NCBI GenBank assembly: GCA_018401955.1
Contig: JAGYJT010000016.1
Span: forward strand, 1 to 64,000
Length of the DNA: 64,000 bases
Origin: Chitinophagales bacterium
GTDB lineage: Bacteria > Bacteroidota > Bacteroidia > Chitinophagales > CAIOSU01
Direction: 5' to 3'
A model generated the notes under the pieces. That model did not search any database. It was given only the letters and a program-made list of their open reading frames with translations, and was not told where the DNA came from. Shown here in pieces: positions 18,320 through 28,582 of this stretch. The translations under genes were made by a program, and so were the position numbers. Position 1 is the stretch's first letter, and each line of letters starts with the position of its first letter.

Positions 18320-18393
18320 ATTTTGGTTATTGGTTGATTGGTTAATTAGTTAATTAGTAGCTGGTGTTTACCAATAAACCAGTAACCAGTTAA
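18320..18393. repeat. Intergenic word repeats TTGGTTAATTAG / ACCAGTTAACTAG
   Basis: Words such as GGTTATTGGTTGATTGG, TTAATTAGTTAATTAG and their complements CCAATAAACCAGTAACCAG and TTAACTAGTTATT follow each other, so the tract can also fold back on itself. Related tracts lie at 1384-1420 and 47103-47124. Confidence 0.6.
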
Positions 18394-21129
18394 CTAGTTA
18401 TTACCGCCATTCCCCCTTATTAGGTGGATATATCCTTTTAATATCTCGGGGTTTTGCACAATACCAGCTTCACGCAATTCTAGTACTCTGCAAACGTAGT
18501 AATATACATCTTCGCCCAATGGCTTTCCGTTGGCATCGTTCCCATCCCAGTTAATATTGGGGTCGGTAGTTTCATACACTAGGTAACCCCAACGATTGTA
18601 TATTTTCATATCTACCTCATATACAAAAAGGTACGGTTTGCGTGGGGTGTATAAATCATTGTCGCCATCATTGTTAGGGGTAAATACGTTCGGCAAAATA
18701 TAACATGGGCAATTGTCAACGCACATAATGTTGCTAAAGGCACTTTCGTTGCCAGCTGTATCAACAGCAGTTACCGCATAGCAACCAGCCAAGGTGCTCT
18801 CAATAGGACGGTGACTAAAGGTGGTGTCGGCTGCCCCTACAACGCTGTCAATTAAGTTAAACTCGTCGGTACCTGGCACTGAGTAGTATATGCGATATTT
18901 GTATGCATCCTTCTCATCGCAGGTATTATTTACGTTGTTCCAAGAGAGCTTATTGTTTAATGAACTTGCCTCAACATCACAATTCTCTCCTTTTTCAATA
19001 CTGCCACAATTGTTGCCAACTACCAACACTGGTACGCAAGGCGCTACCGAGTCTTGTGGCACGGCACAACTCTCTTGTGACTTGTTAAAAAGGGTATCGG
19101 GCATTGAAGGGATGGTGTAAATACCAAAACCACGAACCATGTAACAATACTCTTCACCATTTATTAAGTCCCTATCTACATATTCGGGTACATCTACCGT
19201 ATCTATTGGTGTAAATACCCCACTAATGCTGCGGTTAATTTCGAAGCGTGCATTTATCCAAGGCACTTGAAAATCAAAGGTCATATCTACACGTCGGTCG
19301 TTTCCAACGGTATTAAGGTATATGGATGATGCCATCTCGCTGGTGCCCAGCAACACACCACCTTGAGTATAAAACTCAACTTCGTAGGCATACGGTGAGC
19401 CAGCTGTATTAAGGCCATTATCGTTAAAGGTAGTATCATCCAGCCCTGTAAAGGTGTTACTAGTATAGCTCACTAACTGTGTGCGGTTGGTGGTGCCACT
19501 AAGGCCATCAACTCTGTACAAGCGGTACTCGTAAGGGCCAGGGTATAGCACCGTATCCAAATCTTGTGGAGATGGGATTGGGTTTACCCAGCGCACGAAT
19601 ATCTGACCGTTTGTAGCATCAGTTGAATTTACATCAACATTGATTATCAAAGGCAATTTTCGGGCAAGTTGCGTGCAGGCTTCTTCTGATGGTAAGCTTT
19701 CTACCTGGTTATAGATGATACCAAAGCTAGTTCTGTCGCCAAAGTGAGCCAACACTCGGTAACAATATGTTTGGCCTATTTGAGCGGTGCTATCTTCAAA
19801 GGTAAAGTCCATCTGCATCCCCGATATTTGGGTATAGCCTCTGCCCGCCAGCCCTACAACACAAGTATCAATTGGGAATGGGTTGGAGCCAATGCGCCTC
19901 CATACCGTAAAGCCTAGGAAACGGTCGGTTTCTTGCAAGCCACAAGCATAAGGGTCCTCCCACGAAACATCAATATTATCATTGCTTGTATTGGGGATGG
20001 CAATTACATTTTGGGGCGGTGGTCCCACTATCCGTATTAGCATCGTTTCTACATCGGTAAGCGGTATACTCTGGCCACCTGGTGCTACAAAGTTATCAAA
20101 TGCCCTAAAAACAACTTGGTAAGGGTCTCTGCGAATGTGGTTGCAAATGGTTTGCCACTCGAATGTGCCAATTGCCGGGTTGCCGGTATTGCTTACAAAA
20201 TCTGCAGGGCTATCGGCCAAAGGGAGGTTTAATGGGCCGCCGTAAGCGGCTATGTTCACTGTTTGTGGGTTGGGGTCGGTAGCGCTTACTTGAAAATTGA
20301 GTAAACTACCTGCCACTATGCACGTATCCCTTATTTCGGCAAACACTGGAGGGTCGTTGTTATAGTCCCTCACAATTATTTGCATATCCCTAAGCACAGT
20401 GCCCAAAAGGGTTCCTTCTCTATACTCCCTTACCAATATGGCAATATTGTATACGCCAGCTTTTTTGGGCACTGCCCATGTAATTTCACCGGTGGCACTG
20501 TTAATAGTAAAGTTGTTGTCTATCCCTGGGTTAATTTCGTCAGGGTAACGATACAACGATACTGGCGTGGCGGTTTCTTGTAAAGGTACTACTAGCTCAA
20601 AAGTTAAGCTATCCCCATCAGGGTCAAATGCGCCCGGATTATGGAAAAAGGTATCGTTAAGGTTCGCGTAGTCAATAGGGGGGGTAAGTAGTATGGGCGA
20701 GCTATTGCCACCAATAAAAGAAGGATTGAAAATACGCAAGGTATCTTCAATGTAAAATAGCGTACCAATACTATTATTCATGTTCTCAATGCCGCCAATG
20801 CGGTTTGGGTCGGCCATTGAGATAAGGTAATAGGGTAGTGGGCCAGCGTAAGTATGCGTGGTTTTGTAAACGTTAATCTTATAGTCAGCATTAATAAATT
20901 CAACCCTAACCCTGCCGGCCATAGTGGTGGTACCGTCGCCCCAATCAACGGGTAAGGTATCGGTGTCGGGTGGTTGTAGGTTTGGTAGTGGGGTCGTATA
21001 AGTGGTAACGGTAACTTCGTAAGATAAAAATCCTAACTGGCGAAAAGTGAGCTCCCCAGCCCGATAATGCGTAGCCGAGACGTTAAGGCTCAGCAGCAAA
21101 AAAAACATTACCAGTATCCGATACATCAT
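18394..21129 (-). CDS. Large secreted protein with gliding-motility-associated (T9SS type B) C-terminal domain
   Basis: A 911-residue surface or secreted protein. The open frame starts at 21237, but the ATG pair at 21129/21126 gives a classic signal peptide (MMYRILVMFFLLLSLNVSA-T). Several Ig-like or cadherin/fibronectin-type beta modules follow (VDWGDGTTT, NNPPVFAEIRDT-like segments, PGAFDPDGDSLTFELV, NPIPSPQDLD). The C-terminus is the T9SS type B domain: PNVFTPNNDGDND, IYNRWGYLVYET, WDGNDANGKPLGEDVYYYV. Such proteins are exported by the T9SS and often serve as adhesins or matrix components. It follows sdhB directly on the same strand. Confidence 0.9.
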   Translation of the reverse strand: MMYRILVMFFLLLSLNVSATHYRAGELTFRQLGFLSYEVTVTTYTTPLPNLQPPDTDTLPVDWGDGTTTMAGRVRVEFINADYKINVYKTTHTYAGPLPYYLISMADPNRIGGIENMNNSIGTLFYIEDTLRIFNPSFIGGNSSPILLTPPIDYANLNDTFFHNPGAFDPDGDSLTFELVVPLQETATPVSLYRYPDEINPGIDNNFTINSATGEITWAVPKKAGVYNIAILVREYREGTLLGTVLRDMQIIVRDYNNDPPVFAEIRDTCIVAGSLLNFQVSATDPNPQTVNIAAYGGPLNLPLADSPADFVSNTGNPAIGTFEWQTICNHIRRDPYQVVFRAFDNFVAPGGQSIPLTDVETMLIRIVGPPPQNVIAIPNTSNDNIDVSWEDPYACGLQETDRFLGFTVWRRIGSNPFPIDTCVVGLAGRGYTQISGMQMDFTFEDSTAQIGQTYCYRVLAHFGDRTSFGIIYNQVESLPSEEACTQLARKLPLIINVDVNSTDATNGQIFVRWVNPIPSPQDLDTVLYPGPYEYRLYRVDGLSGTTNRTQLVSYTSNTFTGLDDTTFNDNGLNTAGSPYAYEVEFYTQGGVLLGTSEMASSIYLNTVGNDRRVDMTFDFQVPWINARFEINRSISGVFTPIDTVDVPEYVDRDLINGEEYCYMVRGFGIYTIPSMPDTLFNKSQESCAVPQDSVAPCVPVLVVGNNCGSIEKGENCDVEASSLNNKLSWNNVNNTCDEKDAYKYRIYYSVPGTDEFNLIDSVVGAADTTFSHRPIESTLAGCYAVTAVDTAGNESAFSNIMCVDNCPCYILPNVFTPNNDGDNDLYTPRKPYLFVYEVDMKIYNRWGYLVYETTDPNINWDGNDANGKPLGEDVYYYVCRVLELREAGIVQNPEILKGYIHLIRGNGGNN

Positions 21130-21236
21130 GGAGAGGGGAATTGAAATTCGCAATATGGTAAAAATAACAAAAAAATACCGAGAAGAGTCCCGGTATTCTT
21201 TAACGTTATGATATAAAAAAAGATTGCGAGGTTGCA

Positions 21237-22010
21237 TTATTCACCACCTCCACCACCTTTTTCAGGCGAATGACTAATAGCGGCTCCAAGGAACTGTCGG
21301 TTCATGCGGGCTATGTGCTCTAGGCTAATACCTTTCGGACATTCAACTTCGCAAGCACCAGTATTGGTACAGTTACCGAAACCTTCTTCATCCATTTGAT
21401 TTACCATAGCCAACACACGCTTTTGGGCTTCCACTTCACCTTGTGGTAGCAAGCTTAAGTGTGATACCTTTGCTGAGGTAAAGAGCATGGCAGAAGCATT
21501 TTTGCATGCAGCTACACAAGCGCCACAACCAATGCAAGTGGCGGCATCAAATGCCTCATCAGAGTTTTGCTTGTTGATTGGGATGGCATTGGCATCAACT
21601 GGCGACCCCGAGTTTACCGAGATGTAACCACCTGCCTGAATAATGCGGTCAAATGCCGAACGGTCAGTAACCAAATCTTTGATTATCGGGAACGGAGCCG
21701 CGCGCCATGGTTCAATGTGGATGGTATCACCATCGTTGAATGAGCGCATGTGCAACTGGCAGGTTGTAATACCTCTACCTGGGCCGTGTGGCTCACCATT
21801 GATATACATGCTGCAGCTACCGCAAATACCTTCACGACAATCATGGTCGAATGCTACAGGCTCATCGCCCTTTTCTACCAGTTGGTCATTAAGCACGTCA
21901 ATCATTTCCAAAAATGACATATCCGGAGAGATGTCGCTAATTGGATAATCAACCATTTTGCCGTTATCTTTCGGCCCCTTTTGGCGCCATATTTTTAGCT
22001 TAAGATTCAT
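21237..22010 (-). CDS. sdhB: Succinate dehydrogenase/fumarate reductase iron-sulfur subunit
   Basis: Electron-transfer subunit of respiratory complex II. The N-terminal [2Fe-2S] domain has [16 protein letters not shown]; the C-terminal domain has the cysteine clusters [15 protein letters not shown] and [16 protein letters not shown] for the [4Fe-4S] and [3Fe-4S] centres. Length 257 residues. It is the last gene of the sdhC-sdhA-sdhB order. The 85 nt gap before it is filled with AATTTTCAATTTTTAA repeats. Confidence 0.97.
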   Translation of the reverse strand: MNLKLKIWRQKGPKDNGKMVDYPISDISPDMSFLEMIDVLNDQLVEKGDEPVAFDHDCREGICGSCSMYINGEPHGPGRGITTCQLHMRSFNDGDTIHIEPWRAAPFPIIKDLVTDRSAFDRIIQAGGYISVNSGSPVDANAIPINKQNSDEAFDAATCIGCGACVAACKNASAMLFTSAKVSHLSLLPQGEVEAQKRVLAMVNQMDEEGFGNCTNTGACEVECPKGISLEHIARMNRQFLGAAISHSPEKGGGGGE

Positions 22011-22012
22011 GT

Positions 22013-22094
22013 TCTTGAATTGAAAATTTAAAATTGAAGATTAAAAATTGAGTCCCGTTATCAGAATTTTCAATTTTTAATTTTACAATTTTCA
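22013..22094. repeat. AATTGAAAATT word repeat / inverted repeat between sdhA and sdhB
   Basis: Repeats of TTGAAAATTTAAAATTGAAG and GATTAAAAATTGAG on the left are mirrored by complements TTTTCAATTTTTAATTT and ACAATTTTCAATTATT on the right, with a GC-rich centre (GTCCCGTTATC). The RNA could form an AU-rich hairpin of 20 bp or more inside the operon. Confidence 0.6.
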
Positions 22095-22095
22095 A

Positions 22096-24036
22096 TTATT
22101 TATAACTCCTCTGTACCATTTTGATGTTCTCGTAGTGCAACTCTTCTTTATGCAGTATTGCTGGTACACCAGCACCTTGGTACTCCCAAGCAGCTACATA
22201 AGCATAGTTATCGTCATCGCGCAACGCCTCACCCTCAGGGGTTTGGTATTCTTCACGGAAGTGACCGCCACAAGATTCATTACGATCCAAAGCATCTTGG
22301 CACATCAACGCTCCAAGTTCAATAAAATCGGCAACACGGCCTGCTTTTTCAAGCTCTTGGTTAAATTGATCGGCACTGCCAGGTATTCTTACATTTTTCC
22401 AGAAGTCTTCGCGGATGGCATTTATTTCTACAATTGCCTCCCTAAGGCCTTCGGCATTGCGAGACATACCACATTGCTCCCACATTATTTTGCCCAACTT
22501 CTTATGGTAATAATCAACAGGTTTGGTGCCGCCATTGTTCATCAACTTATGTAACCTATCTTTTACTTCTTTTTCCGCAGCATCAAACTCCGATGAGTTG
22601 GTAGGGATAGGTCCAGTACGGATATCATCGGCAAGGTAATCACCGATAGTGTAAGGCAACACAAAGTATCCGTCGGCCAAACCTTGCATCAATGCTGATG
22701 CACCCAAGCGGTTGGCACCATGGTCAGAGAAATTAGCTTCACCCAATACAAACAAACCTTCAACATTGCTCATCAGGTTATAATCTACCCAAAGGCCACC
22801 CATGGTATAGTGTACCGCAGGATATATGCGCATTGGGGTTTTGTATGGGTTCTCGTCGGTAATCTTCTCATACATTTGGAAAAGGTTACCATATTTGGCA
22901 GCTACCACGTCTTCGCCCATTCGCTTAATGGCATCGCTAAAATCAAGATAAACCGCCATTTTACTAGCTCCAACACCATAGCCTGCATCGCAACGTTCTT
23001 TGGCCGCACGGCTGGCTACATCACGTGGCACTAAGTTGCCGAAGGCAGGGTAACGACGCTCTAAGTAATAATCGCGCTCGTCTTCCGGAATATCCACAGG
23101 CTTGCGCGGGTCATCTTTTTTCTTCGGAACCCATATGCGGCCATCGTTACGCAACGACTCCGACATCAAAGTTAGTTTCGATTGGTGATCGCCACTTACC
23201 GGTATACAAGTTGGGTGAATTTGTGTAAAACAAGGGTTGGCAAACAATGCACCTTTTTTGTGTGCTTTCCAAGCAGCGGTAACATTACTGCCCATGGCAT
23301 TGGTACTCAAAAAGAATACGTTGCCATAGCCGCCGCTTGCCAAAACTACCGCGTGTGCCGAGTGGCGTTCAATAACACCGGTGTTAAGGTCGCGGGCAAT
23401 TATACCGCGCGCTTTTCCGTCAACCAACACCACGTCAAGCATCTCGTGGCGATTGTACATTTTAATTCCACCCTTGGCAATCATCCTGCTCATGGCAGAG
23501 TATGCGCCTAAAAGTAACTGCTGGCCCGTTTGGCCCCTTGCATAAAAGGTTCTACTCACCTGCACGCCACCAAAAGAACGGTTATCCAACAAGCCGCCGT
23601 AGTCGCGGGCAAAAGGTACGCCTTGCGCCACGCATTGGTCAATAATGCTTGCCGATACTTCAGCTAAACGATATACGTTAGCCTCACGAGAGCGATAATC
23701 ACCACCTTTAATGGTGTCGTAAAAAAGGCGATAAGTGCTGTCGCCGTCATTTTGATAATTTTTAGCAGCATTTATACCGCCTTGGGCAGCTATCGAGTGC
23801 GCACGGCGCGGGCTATCTTGAAAGCAAAAAGCCTTAACATTGTAGCCCATTTCGGCGAGCGATGCAGCTGCCGAAGCTCCTGCCAAACCTGTACCAACAA
23901 TGATTACGTCGATACGACGTTTGTTGCCTGGGCTTACCAACCTTACGTGATTCTTATGATCCACCCATTTGTTAGCTAGTGGCCCTTCAGGTATTCTAGC
24001 GTCAACTATTGATGTTTTTTCCCTAAACTCTGACAT
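22096..24036 (-). CDS. sdhA: Succinate dehydrogenase/fumarate reductase flavoprotein subunit
   Basis: Catalytic subunit of complex II, oxidising succinate (or reducing fumarate) with covalent FAD. The 646-residue protein has the N-terminal FAD-binding [18 protein letters not shown], the flavin-linking His in [16 protein letters not shown], the active-site segment [16 protein letters not shown], and near the end GCGHFREE-type [15 protein letters not shown]. The layout of the gene order (C-A-B, no sdhD) fits the type B enzyme with menaquinone. Confidence 0.97.
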   Translation of the reverse strand: MSEFREKTSIVDARIPEGPLANKWVDHKNHVRLVSPGNKRRIDVIIVGTGLAGASAAASLAEMGYNVKAFCFQDSPRRAHSIAAQGGINAAKNYQNDGDSTYRLFYDTIKGGDYRSREANVYRLAEVSASIIDQCVAQGVPFARDYGGLLDNRSFGGVQVSRTFYARGQTGQQLLLGAYSAMSRMIAKGGIKMYNRHEMLDVVLVDGKARGIIARDLNTGVIERHSAHAVVLASGGYGNVFFLSTNAMGSNVTAAWKAHKKGALFANPCFTQIHPTCIPVSGDHQSKLTLMSESLRNDGRIWVPKKKDDPRKPVDIPEDERDYYLERRYPAFGNLVPRDVASRAAKERCDAGYGVGASKMAVYLDFSDAIKRMGEDVVAAKYGNLFQMYEKITDENPYKTPMRIYPAVHYTMGGLWVDYNLMSNVEGLFVLGEANFSDHGANRLGASALMQGLADGYFVLPYTIGDYLADDIRTGPIPTNSSEFDAAEKEVKDRLHKLMNNGGTKPVDYYHKKLGKIMWEQCGMSRNAEGLREAIVEINAIREDFWKNVRIPGSADQFNQELEKAGRVADFIELGALMCQDALDRNESCGGHFREEYQTPEGEALRDDDNYAYVAAWEYQGAGVPAILHKEELHYENIKMVQRSYK

Positions 24037-24055
24037 ATATTGTATGAATTAGCGC

Positions 24056-24739
24056 TTATCCGAAGAAATAGATGTAAACCGGTATAACGGCAAATAACAA
24101 AGGTATTAACACCGCAAAGGCGTATCCGGTTTTCTTAATGATAGGTGAGTAGCGAGGATGGCTAAGCCCCAACGACTGGAAACCGCTTTGGAAACCATGC
24201 CATAGGTGAAAACCTAATACACCCATGCTTATAACATAAATTAAGGTGTACCACCAATTTTTGAACGAGGTCATTACCAAAGTGTGCAAATCTCTATTGC
24301 CTGCAGCGTCAGTACCTAGCTCACCCCAGTGCATTTCGTACCAAAAGCTCCTCATGTGCAGCACAATAAAAACGAGTATTAATGAGCCCAATACCGCCAT
24401 GTTTCGGGCTGCAAAATTGGTGTTTTTATCGGGCCTGCTGTAAGCATATTTTGTAGGCCTAGCTTTCCGGTTTTGTATTGTTAGCAAAAAGCCATCAACC
24501 GCATGGAAAACAATACTAAAATAAGTGAGGTATGACAATATTTTCACTGCCGGAAAGGTAGTCATAAACAGGGCATACGCATTAAATTGTAGCTTTCCTG
24601 CTTCGTCCGTTAAAAATAATTGTAAGTTGCCAGCCAAGTGCCCCAGTAAGAAAATACATAGAAATAGGCCTGTGGCAGCCATAAAATACTTTTTCGACAA
24701 GGAACTCAGGAAGTATGAGTTAGTAGTTTTTGTGCTCAT
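24056..24739 (-). CDS. sdhC: Succinate dehydrogenase cytochrome b subunit
   Basis: The membrane anchor of complex II, 227 residues with five membrane helices and several conserved histidines (GHLAGNLQLF, FHAVDGFLLT, LHMRSFWYEMHWGELG, GFHLWHGFQSGFQSLG), which fit the di-heme b558-type anchor of type B enzymes. It should reduce menaquinone. It is the first gene of the operon; a TACATTTG -7 element lies 30 nt upstream. Confidence 0.95.
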   Translation of the reverse strand: MSTKTTNSYFLSSLSKKYFMAATGLFLCIFLLGHLAGNLQLFLTDEAGKLQFNAYALFMTTFPAVKILSYLTYFSIVFHAVDGFLLTIQNRKARPTKYAYSRPDKNTNFAARNMAVLGSLILVFIVLHMRSFWYEMHWGELGTDAAGNRDLHTLVMTSFKNWWYTLIYVISMGVLGFHLWHGFQSGFQSLGLSHPRYSPIIKKTGYAFAVLIPLLFAVIPVYIYFFG

Positions 24740-25082
24740 GTACGATTAACCGTTTAACAGAATCCGCTGCAAATGTACTTAAGGAAGCATTAAGTTACGC
24801 CATTTGTAAAGTACTAATTGCATTTTTGGCCTAATTTAGATTGTTTCTAAACTCTCCCCTAATCAGGGTATCGCAAAATTAACAACTACATCAAGATTTT
24901 GTTGAGGGCCTTTAAGTGACATTTGTCATTGGTGTTGCCTAGTCGAGGTTTAAAATCAAATTTGAAAATCGGCTGCAAATGTTATGGTTTATTGCAGTTG
25001 CATTAGCTGCGAGTAGTTTTTATTTGAGGGTAAGACCTGCGCAAAAACTAAAATGAGCGTTCAATTTTGAATCTTTGTAGTT
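24740..25082. other. 343-nt intergenic region between sdhC and the bestrophins
   Basis: Divergent promoter region. It holds the sdhC -7 element at 24770-24777 and, just before the bestrophin ATG at 25083, AATCTTTG (7 of 8 to TAnnTTTG) with a 5-nt gap. A short palindrome TGACATTTGTCA lies near 24920 and might be an operator. I see no gene here. Confidence 0.5.
24770..24777 (-). promoter_or_regulatory. Predicted -7 element of the sdhCAB operon
   Basis: TACATTTG on the minus strand matches TAnnTTTG and lies 30 nt before the sdhC ATG. Confidence 0.45.
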
Positions 25083-26012
25083 ATGATTAATTACCAACCC
25101 AATAAAAATTGGTTTCGCGACTTGTCGCATTTTTACGAGAGTGCTACCATGCGCAAAATAATGCGCTCGGTAGCAGGTATTGGTATAGCTACAGCACTGC
25201 TTTGTATTACGGTTGATTATTTTGACCTACACGGTGCACTTCAAATGGGTTCAGGGGTATATTCGTTATTAGGTATTGCACTTAGTATAGTATTGGTTTT
25301 CCGTACCAACACGGCTTACGATAGGTGGTGGGAAGGTCGTAAACAATGGGGCGCTTTGGTTAACAACTGCCGCAATTTGGCCATAATGCTCCATGCTTCA
25401 TTGCCTGACGGTGATAAGGATACCCGTAAGTTTTTTGCGAAGCATATTTCTAACTTTTGCATTGCTTTTAAAGAGCATCTGCGTGAGGGCACTCAAATTG
25501 ACGAACTGATATTAATGAAGCCCGAAGAAGAAGCTTTATACAAAACCAAAAACCATATACCCAATTACATTAGCTTTATTATATACAATAGGGTGGAGCA
25601 AGCCTATCGCAATGGTGAAATACGGGATATGGATTTCCTTAACATTAAGCCACAGATAACGGCGCTGCTCGATATTTTGGGTGCCTGCGAGCGCATTAAA
25701 AAAACGCCTATCCCCTTTTCATACTCTATTTATATAAAGATGTTTATCCTCTTTTACGGCTTGTTTTTGCCGTTGGGGTTGGTTGAAGAGTTTGGCTATT
25801 GGACTATACCCATGACCATGATTGTGTTTTTTGCTTTTATTGGCTTGGAGCTAATGGCCGAGGAAATTGAGGAGCCTTTTGGTAATGATAACAACGACCT
25901 ACCTACTGCCACCATAGCACACAATATTAAAAACAACGTGTTTGAGATTTTGGAAGCGAGGAACCCGGTGATAGATAGCAAGGTTTCGGAGCCTTATGTG
26001 GAAGTACCTTAA
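25083..26012 (+). CDS. Bestrophin-family channel, copy 1
   Basis: A 309-residue bacterial bestrophin (UPF0187) channel. Family signatures are NTAYDRWWEGRKQWGALVNN after the second helix, KFFAKHISNFCIAFKEHLR, and ACERIKKTPIPFSYSIYIKMF before the last helices; the C-terminal EEPFGNDNNDLPT binds the N-terminal half in family structures. Bestrophins pass chloride in animals, while some bacterial members conduct cations; ion choice cannot be told here. The next gene is a close paralog after only 16 nt. Confidence 0.92.
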   Translation: MINYQPNKNWFRDLSHFYESATMRKIMRSVAGIGIATALLCITVDYFDLHGALQMGSGVYSLLGIALSIVLVFRTNTAYDRWWEGRKQWGALVNNCRNLAIMLHASLPDGDKDTRKFFAKHISNFCIAFKEHLREGTQIDELILMKPEEEALYKTKNHIPNYISFIIYNRVEQAYRNGEIRDMDFLNIKPQITALLDILGACERIKKTPIPFSYSIYIKMFILFYGLFLPLGLVEEFGYWTIPMTMIVFFAFIGLELMAEEIEEPFGNDNNDLPTATIAHNIKNNVFEILEARNPVIDSKVSEPYVEVP

Positions 26013-26028
26013 TTTTCAATTCTAACTT

Positions 26029-26958
26029 ATGATAATTTACGAGCCTAATAAGAATTGGATAAAAGATGTGGTGCATTTGCGTCGCAGCTGGACCTTGCAA
26101 AAGATTGTGCGAGCGGTAATGCTTATGGGTGTTCTTACGGCCATTTTCTGTTTTGTTGTGTTGCACTTCAATCTATTAGACCATGTGGGTACCAATACTG
26201 GCGTATACTCATTACTTGGCGTGGCACTTAGTATAGTGCTCGTATACCGCACCAACACCGCCTACGAGCGTTGGTGGGAGGGACGCAAACAATGGGGCGC
26301 ATTGGTAAATACTTGTCGCGATTTGGCTATAACGGTGCATGGCACCTTCCCACATGAAGATGAAGAAAGCCGTAAGTTTTTTGCCAAGCATATATCCAAC
26401 TTCTGTATCGCCCTGCGTGAGCATCTGCGCAGTGGTGTACAAGTGGATGATTTGATTTTGATGCAACCCGAAGAAACAACAGCGTATAAAAACAAAAACC
26501 ACATACCTAATTATATCGTATCGCTCATGTTTAGCCGCTTACAAGAAGCGTTTAAAAAAGGAGATATAACCCCAGAGGACATCCTCAACCTAAAACCGCC
26601 TATTACTAACCTGCTCGATATTATGGGAGCCTGCGAGCGCATTCGTAAAACGCCAATACCATTTTCATACGCCGTGTATATCAAGTTATTTATCATGCTT
26701 TATGGAGCATTTTTACCATTTGGCTTGGTAGCAGACTTTGGCTATTTTACTATACCCATAGTAATGATAGTTTTCTTCGCTTTTATTGGTCTTGAAATGA
26801 TGGCTGCCGAAATTGAAGACCCATTTGGCCTCGATTGCAACGACCTCCCAACTGGCGATATAGCCCACAACATTAAAAACAACGTGTACGAAATACTCGA
26901 GTCTCGCCACCATGTGGAAGTTAAAAGCCATGATGAGCTTTACAAGAAGGTATTTTGA
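26029..26958 (+). CDS. Bestrophin-family channel, copy 2
   Basis: Also exactly 309 residues and clearly similar to copy 1 along the entire length (NTAYERWWEGRKQWG, KFFAKHISNFCIALREHLR, ACERIRKTPIPFSYAVYIKLF, EDPFGLDCNDLPT). The same length, 16-nt spacing and shared order of motifs show tandem duplication. Differences cluster in the first 45 residues and the C-terminal tail. Bestrophins are pentamers, so the two could mix in one channel, but this is inference. Confidence 0.92.
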   Translation: MIIYEPNKNWIKDVVHLRRSWTLQKIVRAVMLMGVLTAIFCFVVLHFNLLDHVGTNTGVYSLLGVALSIVLVYRTNTAYERWWEGRKQWGALVNTCRDLAITVHGTFPHEDEESRKFFAKHISNFCIALREHLRSGVQVDDLILMQPEETTAYKNKNHIPNYIVSLMFSRLQEAFKKGDITPEDILNLKPPITNLLDIMGACERIRKTPIPFSYAVYIKLFIMLYGAFLPFGLVADFGYFTIPIVMIVFFAFIGLEMMAAEIEDPFGLDCNDLPTGDIAHNIKNNVYEILESRHHVEVKSHDELYKKVF

Positions 26959-27085
26959 TTTGATGTGCTGATGTACCAATATACTGATTAGCTAATTTAT
27001 TATGCAAATGAGCATCAGAGTTAGCCAACGGCGTATATTTTTCAAGTCTTGTGTCTTGTGTCTGAAATCTTGTGTCTAATAATCA
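26959..27085. repeat. Intergenic word repeats (GATGTGCTGATGTACC, CTTGTGTCT)
   Basis: After the second bestrophin the words ATGTGCTGATGTACCAATATACTGATTAGC are followed further on by three copies of CTTGTGTCT (near 27051-27079). This is one of several tracts of this sort in the window. Confidence 0.55.
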
Positions 27086-27100
27086 TTATTTTAGCGCAAT

Positions 27101-28471
27101 ATGTGGCAACGGTTATTATGGTGGATGGTGGTATTGGTTTGGGGCCATACTGCACACGGACAAACGGTTTTTAGGGAGGTGTTCGGCGATTCGGCTTGTT
27201 ACGATGAAGGATACTCCATTGTGCCAACGGGCAACAACTACTTGGTAAGTACTGCTTACCTATGCAATGCAGGATGGCAAAGTCGCATGCTGTTGCTTGA
27301 TTTGAACGGGGACTCCGTTAATACCTTTGATGCCATACCTTATAATGGTTATGTGCATCCAACCACCGATAACAACTTTATTTTTTTAGGAGGCAATAAA
27401 GCGGGTTTGGCCTACGACAGTATATTAATAGCTAAGGTAAACCCACAGCTGGATACCCTTTGGACTCGCTGGCTTTACTTTGCGGAATGTAACAACCAAG
27501 TATACAGCATGACAGAAGTAGCTGATGGCTACATTGTTACAGGTATTTATTCTGAAATAGTATGTAATAATGGGCCCTCGTTTCAATCGTTTGCGGTAAA
27601 GGTAGATAATGATGGCAATGAGCTATGGCGCCAAATATATGGTGCACCCGATAACGACGATGAGCTTTTTACGGTAAAAGAGTATACTAATGGCCAGCTT
27701 TGGTTTTATGGTTGGAGACGCGATACTAATGGCACCGAACCTTGGTTGTTGCTGACCAATAGCAATGGCGATTCATTAACAAGCTACTTTGCTGACGATT
27801 TGGGCGATGGCTCGGGTTATGGTTTTGACCTTACTCGTGATGGCGGCTTTATTACCATTAGTTATAGCGACAGCATATACGCCCGTAAGTTTGATAGCAA
27901 TGTTACCATGGAGTGGGAGCGTAGCTTAGGCATCCAATCGGGTGGTGTGTATTTTAGGGCTTTTGAAACGCTAGACCGTAGTTTCGGTTTTTTAGCCTGC
28001 TTGGATGGATTAACTGGTTGCAATAGTAATCTCTTTAAACTTAATACCGACGGTGAGATTATGTGGGCCAAAAATTGGAATGGTTTGCTGCGCAATGTTA
28101 CGGAGCATGAGCCTGGGCAGTTTTTGTTGACGGGCTACACCAATGCTTTCCCAGTATTGCCAGAGGCATTGGTAGTGCGGTTTGATACCATTTTTGATAG
28201 TATCCCTAATTCGGTTTTGGAGCATGATTTAGGCATTGGGCTATCCATTTATCCTAACCCAACATCAGAGAAAATCAACATTGAGTGTTCCGATTTTATC
28301 ACAGGCATTGAGTTGTTTGCTATTAATGGTAATAGGGTGCAAACATCAGCTATTGAACCAAACAAGCAAGCTATGGTAGATTTAGGTACCTTGCCCAATG
28401 GCCTATACATTGTTAAGGTGGCAACCATTTCGGGCCAAATGCTGTTCAGTAGGTTGAACTTGATACATTAG
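27101..28471 (+). CDS. Secreted protein with T9SS type A sorting domain
   Basis: A 456-residue protein, with a signal peptide (residues 1-20, WGHTAHG-Q) and a C-terminal T9SS type A domain from about residue 378 (LSIYPNPTSEKINIEC ... LPNGLYIVKVATISGQMLFSRL). The middle contains repeats of about 50 residues with the pattern V.NDGNELWRQIYG...DDELFTV...TNGQLWFYGW, like the beta-propeller-forming repeats of many Bacteroidota secreted proteins. A specific activity is not apparent. A near-match -7 element (TATTTTAG) is 6 nt before the ATG. Confidence 0.85.
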   Translation: MWQRLLWWMVVLVWGHTAHGQTVFREVFGDSACYDEGYSIVPTGNNYLVSTAYLCNAGWQSRMLLLDLNGDSVNTFDAIPYNGYVHPTTDNNFIFLGGNKAGLAYDSILIAKVNPQLDTLWTRWLYFAECNNQVYSMTEVADGYIVTGIYSEIVCNNGPSFQSFAVKVDNDGNELWRQIYGAPDNDDELFTVKEYTNGQLWFYGWRRDTNGTEPWLLLTNSNGDSLTSYFADDLGDGSGYGFDLTRDGGFITISYSDSIYARKFDSNVTMEWERSLGIQSGGVYFRAFETLDRSFGFLACLDGLTGCNSNLFKLNTDGEIMWAKNWNGLLRNVTEHEPGQFLLTGYTNAFPVLPEALVVRFDTIFDSIPNSVLEHDLGIGLSIYPNPTSEKINIECSDFITGIELFAINGNRVQTSAIEPNKQAMVDLGTLPNGLYIVKVATISGQMLFSRLNLIH

Positions 28472-28582
28472 CAACTTATGCTACCATTACAATAATACAT
28501 GTTGTAGTACGTCATCTTTTATAACTGCCAAACTTGGCCAAAGTAATTTTTACCTTTACACAAAGGTGTTTAACAGCACTCA

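Noticed and set aside
18320-18393. FMN riboswitch (RFN element) before riboflavin synthase
   Set aside because: The conserved RFN segments are absent; only word repeats are present.
26959-27085. Repeats considered as a CRISPR array
   Set aside because: The words are short (about 9-16 nt), unequal and without regular spacers, and no cas gene is present in the window.
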